From the NCBI RefSeq assembly GCF_006442315.1, contig NZ_VFVY01000010.1, forward strand, positions 1 to 64,000: a DNA stretch of 64,000 nucleotides, read 5' to 3'. This document shows positions 1 to 9,797 of this stretch, one piece after another; position 1 is the stretch's first letter, and every line of letters starts with the position of its first letter. Position numbers and translations under genes: made by a program. Under the pieces are notes generated by a model that was not told the DNA's origin, did not search any database, and saw only the letters and a list, made by a program, of their open reading frames with translations. Source of the stretch: Mesorhizobium sp. B2-3-4. Its GTDB lineage: Bacteria > Pseudomonadota > Alphaproteobacteria > Rhizobiales > Rhizobiaceae.

Positions 1-92
1 TACAGGAACCAGCCCTTAAATCTACCAGCTCAATGAACCGTCCAACTTTCGGGGGTCAGTTCATCGAGCGGGCTTTTCTGGTTCTGACGGAG

Positions 93-2558
93 CTAGTTCT
101 TTCTCGGCAGTTGCGGCACCAGGCTGCGCTTGCCGCCGTCCTTGCCCTTGGGCTCCGGCTTCTGCGCCACGGCCTTCTTTGCCGCGGGCTTCTTCGCCAC
201 GGCCTTGGGCTTAGGCGCGTCTTCCGGCTCTTCCTTCTTCGGCTGCACCGGCGCCTCGTCGGCGAGCGATTCGAGCTTCAGGCCGGTCTCGCCGGTTTCC
301 TTCTTCTCGACGGTGACGCGCACCGTGCCGCCCTTCTTGAGCTTGCCGAACAGCACCTCGTCGGCCAGCGGCTTCTTGATGTGCTCCTGGATGACGCGGC
401 CGAGCGGCCGTGCGCCCATGCGCTCGTCATAGCCCTTGTCAGCAAGCCAGGCGATCGCGTCCGGCGACAGGTCGAAGGTAACGCCACGCTCGGAAAGCTG
501 GGCTTCCAGCTGCATGACGAACTTCTGCACCACCTGATGGATCACCGGCACCGGCAGCGAGCCGAACGGGATGATCGCGTCGAGACGGTTGCGGAACTCC
601 GGCGTGAACAGACGGTTGATCGCCTCGACATCGTCGCCTTCGCGCTTGGTCGAACCGAAACCGATCGCCGCGCGCTGCGCATCGGATGCGCCCGCATTGG
701 TGGTCATGATCAGGATGACATTGCGGAAATCGATCTGCTTGCCGTTGTGGTCGGTCAGCTTGCCGTGGTCCATCACCTGCAACAGGATGTTGAACAGGTC
801 CGGATGCGCCTTCTCGACTTCGTCCAGCAACAGCACGCAATGCGGATGCTGATCGACGCCATCGGTCAAAAGGCCGCCCTGGTCGAAACCGACATAGCCG
901 GGAGGCGCGCCGATCAGCCGCGATACGGTGTGGCGCTCCATGTATTCCGACATGTCGAAGCGGATCAGTTCGACGCCGAGCGAGGCCGCCAACTGCTTGG
1001 CCACTTCGGTCTTGCCGACGCCGGTCGGACCCGAGAACAGGTAGGAGCCGATCGGCTTTTCCGGTTCGCGCAGGCCGGCGCGTGCCAGCTTGATCGCAGA
1101 GGTCAGCGCGGTGATGGCCGTATCCTGGCCATAGACGACGCGCTTCAGCTCGACATCCAGACCCTGCAGCACCTTCTCGTCATCGGCCGAAACCGTCTTC
1201 GGCGGGATGCGGGCCATGGTGGCGATCGTGGCTTCGATCTCCTTGATGCCGATCGTCTTCTTCCGCTTGGCTTCCGGCACCAGCATCTGCGAGGCGCCGG
1301 TTTCGTCGATCACGTCGATCGCCTTGTCCGGCAGCTTGCGGTCGTTGATGTAGCGGGCCGACAGCTCCACCGAGGCCTTGATCGCCTCGTTGGTGAACTT
1401 CACCTTGTGGAATTCCTCATAATAGGGCTTGAGGCCCTTCATGATTTCGATGGCGTCCTCGATGGTCGGCTCGTTGACGTCGATCTTCTGGAAGCGCCGC
1501 ACCAGCGCGCGGTCCTTCTCGAAGAACTGGCGGAACTCCTTGTAGGTGGTCGAGCCGATGCAGCGGATCGCGCCCGACGACAGAGCCGGCTTCAACAGGT
1601 TCGACGCGTCCATCGCACCGCCCGACGTCGCGCCGGCGCCGATCACCGTATGGATCTCGTCGATGAACAGCACGGCGCCCGGATAGTCCTCGAGTTCCTT
1701 GACGACCTGCTTCAGCCGTTCCTCGAAGTCGCCGCGATAGCGCGTGCCGGCCAGAAGCGTGCCCATGTCGAGCGCGAAGATGGTGGCATTCTGCAGCACT
1801 TCCGGCACGTCGCCCTCGACGATGCGCTTGGCCAGCCCCTCGGCGATCGCCGTCTTGCCGACGCCGGGATCACCGACATAGAGCGGATTGTTCTTGGAGC
1901 GGCGGCACAGCACCTGGATGGTGCGGTTGATTTCCGACTCACGGCCGATCAGCGGATCGATCTTGCCGGCCTTGGCCTTGTTGTTGAGGTTGACGCAGTA
2001 AGCCGTCAGCGCATCCTGCTGCTGCTTCTTCTTGCCGCCTTCCTCTTGCGGCTCGGCGCCGTTCTGGCCGTTCTGCTCGTCGTCGGCGCCGCGCGGGGTG
2101 CGGCTCTCCGACGCGCCGGGACGCTTGGCGATGCCGTGCGAGATGTAGTTGACCGCGTCGTAGCGGGTCATCTGCTGTTCCTGCAGGAAATAGGCGGCAT
2201 GGCTCTCGCGCTCGGCGAAGATGGCGACGAGCACGTTGGCCCCCGACACTTCCTCGCGGCCGGACGACTGCACATGGATCACCGCGCGCTGGATGACGCG
2301 CTGGAAGCCGGCGGTCGGCTTGGAATCCTCGTCATAGCCGGTGACCAGATTGTCGAGCTCGGTGTCGATATAGGTCAGAACAGTGTGCTTCAGCTCGTCG
2401 AGATCGACATTGCAGGCGCGCATGACGGCGGCCGCCTCGGTGTCGTCGATGAGGGCGAGCAGCAGGTGTTCAAGGGTTGCGTATTCATGGTGCCGCTCAT
2501 TGGCGAGCGTCAGCGCTTGGTGAAGCGCCTTTTCCAGGCCTTGGGAGAAAGCCGGCAT
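93..2558 (-). CDS. clpA: ATP-dependent Clp protease ATP-binding subunit ClpA
   Basis: Class I Clp/Hsp100 AAA+ unfoldase that feeds substrates, including N-end-rule substrates handed over by ClpS, to the ClpP peptidase in the cytoplasm. Visible in order are the N-domain, AAA module 1 with Walker A GDPGVGKT and DExx box LFIDEIH, and AAA module 2 with Walker A GPTGVGKT and LLLDEVE. An IGFGST loop follows, matching the ClpP-docking IGF/L loop. At 821 residues it is longer than E. coli ClpA (758). The excess is a Lys/Pro/Ala-rich, probably disordered tail of about 60 residues, as seen in rhizobial homologues. clpS lies 6 bp upstream, so the two are one operon. Identification is secure. Confidence 0.98.
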   Translation of the reverse strand: MPAFSQGLEKALHQALTLANERHHEYATLEHLLLALIDDTEAAAVMRACNVDLDELKHTVLTYIDTELDNLVTGYDEDSKPTAGFQRVIQRAVIHVQSSGREEVSGANVLVAIFAERESHAAYFLQEQQMTRYDAVNYISHGIAKRPGASESRTPRGADDEQNGQNGAEPQEEGGKKKQQQDALTAYCVNLNNKAKAGKIDPLIGRESEINRTIQVLCRRSKNNPLYVGDPGVGKTAIAEGLAKRIVEGDVPEVLQNATIFALDMGTLLAGTRYRGDFEERLKQVVKELEDYPGAVLFIDEIHTVIGAGATSGGAMDASNLLKPALSSGAIRCIGSTTYKEFRQFFEKDRALVRRFQKIDVNEPTIEDAIEIMKGLKPYYEEFHKVKFTNEAIKASVELSARYINDRKLPDKAIDVIDETGASQMLVPEAKRKKTIGIKEIEATIATMARIPPKTVSADDEKVLQGLDVELKRVVYGQDTAITALTSAIKLARAGLREPEKPIGSYLFSGPTGVGKTEVAKQLAASLGVELIRFDMSEYMERHTVSRLIGAPPGYVGFDQGGLLTDGVDQHPHCVLLLDEVEKAHPDLFNILLQVMDHGKLTDHNGKQIDFRNVILIMTTNAGASDAQRAAIGFGSTKREGDDVEAINRLFTPEFRNRLDAIIPFGSLPVPVIHQVVQKFVMQLEAQLSERGVTFDLSPDAIAWLADKGYDERMGARPLGRVIQEHIKKPLADEVLFGKLKKGGTVRVTVEKKETGETGLKLESLADEAPVQPKKEEPEDAPKPKAVAKKPAAKKAVAQKPEPKGKDGGKRSLVPQLPRKN

Positions 2559-2564
2559 GTTACC

Positions 2565-2894
2565 TCACTTCTTCTCCATCACGCATTGCAGCGGATGCTG
2601 ATTCTGTCGGGCGAAATCCATGACCTGGGACACTTTGGTCTCGGCCACCTCGAATGTATAGACCCCGCACTCGCCCACTCCATGATTGTGAACATGAAGC
2701 ATGATGCGTGTGGCGGCTTCGCGGTCCTTCTGGAAAAAACGCTCCAGCACGTGAACCACGAACTCCATCGGAGTGTAGTCGTCGTTGAGGATGAGGACCC
2801 TGTAGAGGCTGGGCTTCTTGGTCTTGGTTTTGGTGCGCGTGATGACGGCCGTCCCGCGGCCGGCTTCATTGCCGTCGCCGCCGCCGTTCTGCAT
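2565..2894 (-). CDS. clpS: ClpS adaptor protein
   Basis: Adaptor that binds the ClpA N-domain and delivers proteins with N-terminal Leu, Phe, Tyr or Trp. The core runs from [12 protein letters not shown] (substrate-pocket residues including the N-D-D and M-E-F positions) to the C-terminal [11 protein letters not shown]. The chosen ATG gives 109 residues starting MQNGGGDG, a usual rhizobial length. The frame stays open upstream to an ATG at 2972, and a GTG at 2933 has an AGGCAGGA sequence ahead of it, so the start is uncertain. It immediately precedes clpA on the same strand, the normal alphaproteobacterial order. Confidence 0.95.
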
Positions 2895-3105
2895 CCGCAC
2901 CACGCATCTCGTGGCAGTCAAACCTGAAGTCACGTAATCCTGCCTCTTCGAATCCTCATGCGAGTTCGACATGTAGGTGTTCGATGGACGATTTTAAGCC
3001 CTTCTGGTTAGCTGACAATATGGCTAGGTGACCAACTTCGCTGATTTTCTTGGCGGATTTTCGCAATCGTGAAGCGCTATGCGGAAGCGGATCTGAAATC
3101 GGCAT

Positions 3106-3140
3106 AAAAAAACCCGGTCGCGTTTCCGCGACCGGGTTTT
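3106..3140 (-). terminator. Rho-independent terminator of the phasin gene
   Basis: A perfect 10-bp stem (CCCGGTCGCG at 3113-3122 with CGCGACCGGG at 3127-3136) closes a 4-nt loop. On the minus strand it is followed by seven T residues, which fits termination of the phasin transcript ending at 3185. On the plus strand it is followed by TTTT, so it may act in both directions. Confidence 0.9.
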
Positions 3141-3184
3141 GTTCCGCGCCCAACGGGCCGGATCTGAAAATTGTCAGGCGAAAA

Positions 3185-3514
3185 TCACTTCGCCTTGGCA
3201 ACGATCGATTCGAACGGCTTGTAGGCCTCCTTGGCGAGCTCGGCATAGAGGTCGCTGATCTTGGTGGCCTCGGCGACGAACGCCTCGTAGGACTGCTTAG
3301 CATAGTCGGACTGAATCTCGATCGCCTTGTCCAGCGACTTGGCCGAGAACAGCTTCTCGAACGCGGCGCTGCCGGCTTCGAGGCTCTTCTTGGTGTACTC
3401 GCCGGCCTCGGTGGCGATCGCCTGCGCGCCCTTGGACAAAGAGGCGAAGCTCTTCAATCCGGTGTCGGCGAACTCCTTGCCGTATTTCGAGAAGTCCTCA
3501 TAGGTCTGGGTCAT
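3185..3514 (-). CDS. Phasin family protein
   Basis: Small amphipathic granule-associated protein (109 residues) of the phasin_2 type that coats polyhydroxyalkanoate granules. The sequence is Ala/Lys/Glu-rich, predicted almost wholly helical, with no cysteine and no signal peptide. The start is set by the ATG at 3514, preceded by GGGAG at good spacing. An upstream in-frame extension to 3700 lacks a ribosome site and has unlike composition. It is monocistronic, with its own terminator and two GTGC-N3-GCAC inverted repeats about 45-80 bp upstream that suggest control by the PHA-responsive repressor PhaR. Phasins diverge strongly, so the exact paralogue is not assigned. Confidence 0.9.
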   Translation of the reverse strand: MTQTYEDFSKYGKEFADTGLKSFASLSKGAQAIATEAGEYTKKSLEAGSAAFEKLFSAKSLDKAIEIQSDYAKQSYEAFVAEATKISDLYAELAKEAYKPFESIVAKAK

Positions 3515-3557
3515 TTCGTACTCTCCCTGGACGTTGAAGCGCCCGGTTGGAGCGCCC

Positions 3558-3594
3558 TTGTGCAATGCACGAAATATATTGTGCGCCGCACAAA
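3558..3594. promoter_or_regulatory. Two candidate PhaR operators upstream of the phasin gene
   Basis: Two copies of GTGC-N3-GCAC (3560-3570 and 3581-3591) lie 21 bp centre to centre, two helical turns apart and therefore on the same DNA face. PhaR-type repressors of PHA metabolism are known to bind TGC/GCA-rich palindromes at phasin promoters. The assignment to PhaR is inference from position and motif shape. Confidence 0.55.
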
Positions 3595-3796
3595 AGTCAA
3601 GAATTCCCTGGCCTGCGGCGCCGCCGCCACCGGCAATGTCTAAAATTCGAATAAAGGAAGGCTCAAACCGCCAGAAAATGGTGAACGCGGTGGTTACCAT
3701 AAACGGATTGGTAACGCTGCCCCGCTAGCTTGGCCAGACGTGAGGCAGGATCCCTTTGCCGCCTCCAACGCAACGAGAAATCCAAAGGAACTACCA

Positions 3797-5218
3797 GTGC
3801 GTCAGGCGTTGTCGGGCATCGTTTCCAAATCTGCGTCCCCTCTCAAAACGATCATGATCATCGCCATGGCGATGACGTTCGTCGTTGCGGACGCCGCCTC
3901 GTCGCTCGCGGCGAAATCGGCAGCCATCGTGGTCGACGCCAAGACCGGCAAGGTGCTGTATTCGGCTAACGCCGATGGCCGGCGTTATCCCGCATCGCTG
4001 ACCAAGATGATGACGCTCTATCTGACCTTCGAAGCGATGGCGAAGGGCAAGATCAGCAGAAATTCGCCAGTCGTGTTTTCGGCCCACGCATCCGCCGAGG
4101 CGCCGACCAAGCTCGGTGTGAAGCCAGGCGGGTCGGTGACGGTCGAGACCGCGATCCTGTCGATCGTCACCAAGTCGGCCAACGATTCGGCGACGGCGCT
4201 CGGTGAAATGATCGGCGGCAACGAAACCAACTTCGCCCGCATGATGACGGCCAAGGCGCGGCAGCTCGGCATGAACGGCACCGTCTTCCGCAACGCCAAC
4301 GGCCTGCCGGATCCGGGACAGTTCACCACCGCGCGCGACATGGCCACGCTCGGCATCGCGCTGCGGGAGCATTATCCGCAGTACTACGGTTATTTCTCGC
4401 AGCGGTCCTTTCTCTATGGTCGCCAGCGCATCAACGGCCACAACCGCCTGCTCGGGCGCATCAAGGGCGTCGACGGCATCAAGACCGGCTATACCCGCGC
4501 TTCCGGCTTCAATCTCGTTTCGTCCGTGAACGATGGCAATCGCCGCCTCGTCGCCGTCGTCATGGGCGGCACGTCGGGCGGCAGCCGCGACAACCAGATG
4601 GCTGGCCTGATCAATACCTACATGCCGAGGGCCTCGACCCGCGGCGGCGGCGACCTGGTCGCCAAGGCCGACAGCAATCCCATCAAGGCACTTGCGAAGG
4701 TTCTCCTGCCCAAGCATGACGCGCCGACCCCCGACGAAAAGCCGGTCACCGTGGCCGAGGACGATACGGCCGTTGCCGACGACGCGACCGTTGCCCAGGG
4801 CGACAGCGACGACGAGGACACGGCTGAGGCCGAAACGCCGAAACTGGTTGTCCCGGCAAAGAAAGTGAAGACGGTCATCGTCGCCGCCCCCAAGGTCGCC
4901 ACCGCGCAGGTCGTGGCCGCCTATGCCGAGCCAACCCCGGCCGTCGATCCGGTCAACACGGCGTCGGTTCCCTCGGGCTGGGCGATCCAGGTCGCCTCCT
5001 CGCCCAAGCAGTCCGAGGCCCAGGCGTTCCTCGACAAGACCGTCAAGCAGGCTCCGAAGGTACTGGCCGACGCCTCCGGCTTCACCGTCGCCTTCGACAA
5101 GGACGGCGTCACCTACTACCGCGCGCGCTTCGGCGGGTTCGGTTCGAAGACCGCGGCCTGGAAGGCCTGCACCGCTTTGAAGAAGAAGAGCATCGAGTGC
5201 TACGCCGTCCAGCAATAG
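3797..5218 (+). CDS. D-alanyl-D-alanine carboxypeptidase with SPOR domain
   Basis: Periplasmic penicillin-binding protein of the S11 family that trims the terminal D-Ala from peptidoglycan pentapeptides. From the chosen start, a hydrophobic signal segment (about residues 16-38) is followed by the active-site S67-L-T-K70 tetrad, the SAN motif and KTG in DGIKTGYT. A long acidic, Ala/Thr-rich linker leads to a C-terminal SPOR domain beginning WAIQVASS, which binds denuded septal glycan. A GTG start at 3797 is preferred because AAAGGA lies at proper spacing upstream; an in-frame ATG at 3740 adds 19 residues before a worse site. DacA/DacC-like proteins with SPOR tails are common in rhizobia. Confidence 0.93.
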   Translation: MRQALSGIVSKSASPLKTIMIIAMAMTFVVADAASSLAAKSAAIVVDAKTGKVLYSANADGRRYPASLTKMMTLYLTFEAMAKGKISRNSPVVFSAHASAEAPTKLGVKPGGSVTVETAILSIVTKSANDSATALGEMIGGNETNFARMMTAKARQLGMNGTVFRNANGLPDPGQFTTARDMATLGIALREHYPQYYGYFSQRSFLYGRQRINGHNRLLGRIKGVDGIKTGYTRASGFNLVSSVNDGNRRLVAVVMGGTSGGSRDNQMAGLINTYMPRASTRGGGDLVAKADSNPIKALAKVLLPKHDAPTPDEKPVTVAEDDTAVADDATVAQGDSDDEDTAEAETPKLVVPAKKVKTVIVAAPKVATAQVVAAYAEPTPAVDPVNTASVPSGWAIQVASSPKQSEAQAFLDKTVKQAPKVLADASGFTVAFDKDGVTYYRARFGGFGSKTAAWKACTALKKKSIECYAVQQ

Positions 5219-5265
5219 GGACAGCGTGGATCAAATCTCCCGGAAAAATACTGCGTCGAAGGAGA

Positions 5266-5967
5266 CTAGTTGTGATTGGAGAGCAAGACGTCCTTGGCTT
5301 CGTTAATCCGCGCCGCCAGGAAAGACGTGCCGCCGATATCGGGGTGCAGGCGCTGCATCAGGCGGCGGTGCGCCTTGCGGACATCCGCCGCGGCGGCCCC
5401 CGCTTCAAGACCAAGGACCTTGTAGGCCTCCTCCTTAGTCATGGTGCCCGGACCTGGCGTAACACCCAGCCCTTCGCCACCGTTCGTCTCAGCGTGTTTG
5501 CGCCAGACGGGAAATCTGCCGTCAAGATACGTCTCTAGCAATTGCCGGCTCTCCGGATCACCGGAGAGCTCGCGGTAGAGATGCTGCAATTCGGCAAGCG
5601 TCATCGAGCCGAGCATCTTGCCATCGTGGCGGCCAGCCAGAACCAGCCCTTCGAGGCCGCCCGTATTGTGATCGAGTTCCATCTCGAGTGCTGCTGTCCG
5701 CACGGTTGAGCGTTTTCCCGGAGCCGGCCCGGTGTTCGGCCGGCTGGGACGCGTGGCGGCGTACCAGGCGATTGCCGCGAACAGCATGATGCCGCCGATG
5801 CCTTGACGCCCGACCAGAAGCACGGCGCCGCCCGCCAGCGCCAGCAGGACCGGCCCCAATTTTCTCGTCCCGCCCGCCAGTTGCGCCGGATCCGCGCGAA
5901 CAAAGGCCGTGGCTACCCCCAGGAGCACCAGCAGCAACGCGACCACAGCGATAATTGCGCCTAACAT
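5266..5967 (-). CDS. Membrane-anchored J-domain protein
   Basis: A 233-residue protein with two N-terminal hydrophobic segments (about residues 2-24 and 40-70), a central cytoplasmic part, and a C-terminal J-domain carrying the diagnostic HPD tripeptide (LHPDIGG). J-domains stimulate DnaK-type ATPases. The layout resembles Tim14/DjlA-like tethered co-chaperones and suggests recruitment of DnaK to the inner membrane. The Gly/Phe and zinc-finger regions of true DnaJ are absent. A short possible gene upstream overlaps the ATG by a few bases. The client is unknown. Confidence 0.85.
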   Translation of the reverse strand: MLGAIIAVVALLLVLLGVATAFVRADPAQLAGGTRKLGPVLLALAGGAVLLVGRQGIGGIMLFAAIAWYAATRPSRPNTGPAPGKRSTVRTAALEMELDHNTGGLEGLVLAGRHDGKMLGSMTLAELQHLYRELSGDPESRQLLETYLDGRFPVWRKHAETNGGEGLGVTPGPGTMTKEEAYKVLGLEAGAAAADVRKAHRRLMQRLHPDIGGTSFLAARINEAKDVLLSNHN

Positions 5968-6128
5968 ATCCTATCACCCCGCAGATACCCTGCCCGCCCG
6001 GACAGCCGCGTGATGCCCTTCAACACCTGTTCTGCGCCGGAATGATGGCCTTCGCCGCGACAGAAGGGACAGGCACGCAAGCCGGTTCGGCCAGCGTCAC
6101 CGCTTCCGTCACTTGGGCAGCTCTTCAT
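5961..6128 (-). CDS. Possible 55-residue Cys-containing small protein
   Basis: A short frame whose stop (TGT-TAG) overlaps the ATG of the J-domain gene, an arrangement typical of translational coupling. It contains ACPFCRGEG, a CxxC-x-G-x-G motif reminiscent of DnaJ-type zinc knuckles, which is suggestive next to a J-domain gene. No strong ribosome site is visible, and the frame can extend to an ATG at 6170. It may be chance. It is listed because position and motif agree. Confidence 0.25.
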   Translation of the reverse strand: MKSCPSDGSGDAGRTGLRACPFCRGEGHHSGAEQVLKGITRLSGRAGYLRGDRIC

Positions 6129-6242
6129 CGCGCATGATTTCAAGATGTGGCGTTGTCGTGCCGCTTGCAAGTCCAGTGCGAAGCAAGATGCAGGGCCAGA
6201 AAGAGCCTGGCACCGAAATCGGCAGCGCGTCGGCGCGAAAGC

Positions 6243-6680
6243 CTAGAGCAACCCCAGATCGGCAAGCTCGCGCCTGAGTTTGGGCGGCATCTCGACCAGC
6301 CCGGCCTTGCCCTTGCCGAGATCGAGCGGCGCGTCGGCCGGCTTCAGATAACGCCAGCCCTGGAAGGCACGGCGTGGTTGCCAGTCGGTGCGCACCACCT
6401 CCGGATCGAGCATCAGATGGCAGCGGCCGATGCCATCATCATCGGTGAACGGCCGAATTTCCGTGATCAACTGGCGGCATTGCACGCTGCCCTTGATCAC
6501 CCAGTAGAGCGAGCCGCCATCCGTGACCTCGTCGCCACGTGTCGGCACCATGCGCGTGGTGTGCCAGTGTTCGGCCGGTTCGCCGGCACGGCGCCGCTCA
6601 TCGAGGCGGAACTCGATCCATTCTTCGAGATCCTCGACGCTGTCGCAGCCGACGCAAAGCTTTAGGAGGTTGAGAGCCAT
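6243..6680 (-). CDS. DUF1489 family protein
   Basis: A 145-residue conserved alphaproteobacterial protein of unknown function. It starts MALNLLKLCVGCDSV and includes a conserved WHTTRMVPTR stretch, both typical of DUF1489. No signal peptide or membrane segment is visible. It sits alone between serine deaminase and the J-domain gene, on the same strand as both, and context gives no functional clue. Confidence 0.85.
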   Translation of the reverse strand: MALNLLKLCVGCDSVEDLEEWIEFRLDERRRAGEPAEHWHTTRMVPTRGDEVTDGGSLYWVIKGSVQCRQLITEIRPFTDDDGIGRCHLMLDPEVVRTDWQPRRAFQGWRYLKPADAPLDLGKGKAGLVEMPPKLRRELADLGLL

Positions 6681-6766
6681 GCACTAAGGTTTAGTCCGGA
6701 GTGCCGGCACGTCAACGGCCTGAACGAGTTCTCCACAGTGCCAGAGAGGCGCCGGAGGCTCACCCA

Positions 6767-8170
6767 TCAACACTCCACGACATTGACCGCCAGGCCGCCG
6801 AGGCTGGTTTCCTTGTACTTCTCGTTCATGTCGAGGCCGGTCTGGCGCATGGTCTCGATCGCCGCGTCGAGTGGCACGAAATGGACGCCGTCGCCCTTGA
6901 TGGCCAATGACGCGGCCGTCACCGCCTTGACCGCACCCAGCGCGTTGCGCTCGATGCAAGGCACCTGCACCAGCCCGCCGACCGGGTCGCAGGTCATGCC
7001 GAGATGATGTTCGAGCGCGATCTCGGCGGCATTCTCGACCTGTTCGGGCGTGCCGCCCATGACGGCGCACAGGCCTGCCGCGGCCATCGCCGAGGCCGAA
7101 CCTACCTCGCCCTGGCAGCCGACCTCGGCGCCGGAAATGGACGCATTGGACTTGATGATGCCGCCGACGGCCGCCGCCGTCAGCAGGAAGTCGCGAATAC
7201 TAGGCTGGTCGGCCTCGGGATGGAAATGCAGCCAATAGCGCAGCACCGCCGGCAGCGTGCCGGCCGCGCCATTGGTCGGCGCGGTGACCACGCGCCCACC
7301 CGCCGCATTCTCCTCGTTGACGGCCATGGCGTAAATCGACAGCCAGTCATTGGCGAGCAGCGGATTGGGGCGGTTCTGCTGCCACTGTTCCTGCAACTTG
7401 TCGTGCAACTGCCGGGCTCGGCGGCGCACTTTCAAGCCGCCCGGCATGATGCCGTCCTGCGACAGGCCGCGGTCGATGCAGCCTTTCATGGCGCCCCAGA
7501 TGGCGTCGAGGCCGGCGTCGAGCTCTTCGCGCGACATCTGGGTTTCCTCGTTGGTGCGCTTCATCTCGGCGATGGAAAGGCCGCTCCTGGCCGCCATCTT
7601 CAGCATCTCGACCGCGTTCTTGAAGGGATACGGCACTCGTCTGCCCTCGGTCGTGACCGAGCCCTTGGCCTTCATCCGCTGTAGTTCCTCTTCCGAAACG
7701 ACAAAGCCGCCGCCGATCGAATAATAGATCCGCTTGAGCAGCAGCCGGCCGCCGGCGTCATAGGCATAGAACGCCATGCCGTTGGCGTGACCGCTGAGCG
7801 GCGTCTTGCGGTCGAGCACCAGATCTGCGGCCGGGTCGAAATGGTAGGATGGATGACCGGGCGGAGAGATCTGCTTGTCCGCGGCAATGCGAGCAACGAT
7901 GGCATCGGCCTGGTCGGGGTCGACCGTCTGGGGCGTCTGACCGGCAAGGCCGAGGATGACGGCGCGGTCGCTGCCGTGGCCGATGCCGGTATAGGCGAGC
8001 GAGCCATGCAGGCTGGCGCCGATACGGGCGACCTTGGCGCCGGGCGGACGCGGCCAGTCATCGCCCGCTATCTCGTCGAGGAACCGCCGCGCAGCCGTCA
8101 TCGGGCCCATCGTGTGCGAGCTCGAAGGACCGATGCCGATCTTGAACAGGTCGAAAACCGAAAGGAACAC
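6767..8170 (-). CDS. sdaA: L-serine ammonia-lyase (iron-sulfur type)
   Basis: Single-chain L-serine dehydratase that converts L-serine to pyruvate and ammonia using an oxygen-labile [4Fe-4S] cluster. The N-terminal beta domain starts [21 protein letters not shown], and the C-terminal alpha domain carries the conserved [17 protein letters not shown] segment with cluster cysteines. Length 467 is normal for the fused family. The start codon is GTG at 8170, preceded by AGGAG. It is transcribed alone; upstream lies a divergent RutB-like gene. Confidence 0.96.
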   Translation of the reverse strand: MFLSVFDLFKIGIGPSSSHTMGPMTAARRFLDEIAGDDWPRPPGAKVARIGASLHGSLAYTGIGHGSDRAVILGLAGQTPQTVDPDQADAIVARIAADKQISPPGHPSYHFDPAADLVLDRKTPLSGHANGMAFYAYDAGGRLLLKRIYYSIGGGFVVSEEELQRMKAKGSVTTEGRRVPYPFKNAVEMLKMAARSGLSIAEMKRTNEETQMSREELDAGLDAIWGAMKGCIDRGLSQDGIMPGGLKVRRRARQLHDKLQEQWQQNRPNPLLANDWLSIYAMAVNEENAAGGRVVTAPTNGAAGTLPAVLRYWLHFHPEADQPSIRDFLLTAAAVGGIIKSNASISGAEVGCQGEVGSASAMAAAGLCAVMGGTPEQVENAAEIALEHHLGMTCDPVGGLVQVPCIERNALGAVKAVTAASLAIKGDGVHFVPLDAAIETMRQTGLDMNEKYKETSLGGLAVNVVEC

Positions 8171-8340
8171 GTTGTCTCCTGGGTCGTGCGTCGAGGACTA
8201 CATATAGGAATTCCCGCGATGTTTCCGCTCTTTTGATAATCCCGGCGCAACGCCTGCCGACCTTGTTTGCTCCCGCAGCGACATTGGTTGCCCGGCCATC
8301 GGGGCACCGCTATTCTGCCGACACGCACAAGGGGGACACC

Positions 8341-9036
8341 ATGCCAGTCTTGAATGCCAGGCCGCAGCCGGTGGCCATCGACGCCGCCCGGACAGCCATG
8401 GTCGTCGTCGATATGCAGAACGCCTTTGCCTCGATGGGTGGCATGTTCGATTTGGCGGGGATCGACATTTCAGGCGCGACCCCGGCGATAGAAGCCAACA
8501 AGCGACTTCTTGCGGCCGCGCGCAAGAGCGGGGTGACGGTAGTCTATCTGCAGATGTCGTATCGGGCCGACCTCAGCGATGGCGGAGACACCTCCTCCCC
8601 GAACCATCACAAGGAACTGGGGCTGGTTATGATGCGCGAGCGTCCCGAACTCCGCGGCAAGCTGCTGATCGACGGCAGCTGGGACTGGCAGATCGTCGAC
8701 GCGTTGAAACCGGCGCCAGGCGATCATGTCATTCGCAAGTCGCGTTATAGCGGCTTTTGCAATACCGGCCTGGAAGCGTTTTTGCGCGCCCGAAGCATCC
8801 GTCATCTCCTGTTCACCGGCGTGGCGACGAACATCTGCGTCGACGCGACCGCGCGGGACGCCTATTCGCGAGAGTTTTGGCCGATCCTCGTCGAGGATGC
8901 GATGAACCATTCGGGTCCGGACTTCAACCGCCAGTCGACATTGTGGAATTTCGAGAACGCCTTGGGATGGGTCACCAGCACGGACATGGTCGTGGACGCG
9001 TTGCGGATCGAGGTCGCCGAAACCTTGCCAACATAG
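8341..9036 (+). CDS. Isochorismatase-family amidohydrolase, RutB-like
   Basis: Cysteine hydrolase of 231 residues. The catalytic triad is visible as D24 (VVVDMQNA), K133 (RKSRYSGF) and C166 (ATNICVDAT). Several stretches (a GG-x-x-DLAG-like start, the KSRYSGF-NT segment and the FTG-ATN-CV segment) resemble ureidoacrylate amidohydrolase RutB more than generic isochorismatases. No other rut genes are nearby, so the substrate may be a different ureido or carbamoyl compound. Start ATG 8341 follows a GGGGGA site; an upstream in-frame extension lacks support. The DUF599 gene starts 17 bp downstream and may be co-transcribed. Confidence 0.85.
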   Translation: MPVLNARPQPVAIDAARTAMVVVDMQNAFASMGGMFDLAGIDISGATPAIEANKRLLAAARKSGVTVVYLQMSYRADLSDGGDTSSPNHHKELGLVMMRERPELRGKLLIDGSWDWQIVDALKPAPGDHVIRKSRYSGFCNTGLEAFLRARSIRHLLFTGVATNICVDATARDAYSREFWPILVEDAMNHSGPDFNRQSTLWNFENALGWVTSTDMVVDALRIEVAETLPT

Positions 9037-9053
9037 CCGGATAGAAACAAAGC

Positions 9054-9797
9054 ATGGGCGATTCCTCCTATCTGTCGGCGGCCGATATCGCGGCGCTGGG
9101 CTTTTTCCTGCTGGCATGGGTGCTGCACACCCTCGCCTCCGACGGCAGGCTGATCAGCCGCATCTCGTTGACGACCGCGATGAATGCGCAGCGTGAAGCC
9201 TGGATGCGCACCATGGCCGAGCGCGAGATCCGCATCGTCGACACCGCCATCATGAGCGGCCTGCAGCAGGGAACCGCCTTTTTCGCCTCCAGTTCACTCA
9301 TTGCGCTGGGCGGCTGCTTCGCCCTGCTCGGCGCGTCCGACCGTGTCATCGAAGTGCTGAGCGACCTGCCGCTCGGCGGTGTGCCGTCACGCTCGGCCTT
9401 TCAGATCAAGGTGCTGGGGCTGGTGCTGATCCTCGCCTTTTCCTTCTTCAAGTTCGGCTGGGCCTATCGGCTGTTCAACTATTGCACGATCCTGATCGGG
9501 GCGGTTCCGATCCCGCATGGCGAAGCCTCGCGCAATCCGGTCTCCGAGACGGCGGTCTGGCGCGCGACGCAGATGAACATGCTGGCCGGCAAGCATTTCA
9601 ACTCGGGCCTGCGCGGCGTGTTCTTCTCCATCGGCTATCTCGGCTGGTTCGTCGACCCGGTGGTGTTCGTGCTGTCGACGCTCCTGCTGCTGGCCGTGCT
9701 GGTGCGGCGCCAGTTCTTCTCGGCGGCGCGGCGCGCCGTCATCGGTCAGCCGCCCGGCGCCGGAAACGGCCGATCGATCCGGCCGGAAAGCCAATAG
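9054..9797 (+). CDS. DUF599 family membrane protein
   Basis: A 247-residue integral membrane protein with about four hydrophobic segments (near residues 10-28, 72-95, 120-142 and 190-220). Between them lies the conserved NAQREAWMRTMAEREIRIVD region typical of DUF599. Function unknown. It follows the RutB-like gene closely. Its 3' end overlaps the convergent ydcF-like gene by 52 bp, so its last 17 codons share DNA with the end of that gene. Confidence 0.85.
   Translation: MGDSSYLSAADIAALGFFLLAWVLHTLASDGRLISRISLTTAMNAQREAWMRTMAEREIRIVDTAIMSGLQQGTAFFASSSLIALGGCFALLGASDRVIEVLSDLPLGGVPSRSAFQIKVLGLVLILAFSFFKFGWAYRLFNYCTILIGAVPIPHGEASRNPVSETAVWRATQMNMLAGKHFNSGLRGVFFSIGYLGWFVDPVVFVLSTLLLLAVLVRRQFFSAARRAVIGQPPGAGNGRSIRPESQ

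Noticed and set aside
33-2927. Very long open frame on the plus strand opposite clpA and clpS
   Set aside because: It mirrors clpA codon for codon, is rich in Leu, His and Arg as expected from the complement of a GC-rich gene, and has no domain or ribosome site.
8233-8340. Upstream extension of the RutB-like gene to a start at 8233
   Set aside because: The upstream part lacks a ribosome site and family similarity, whereas ATG 8341 has a strong GGGGGA site.
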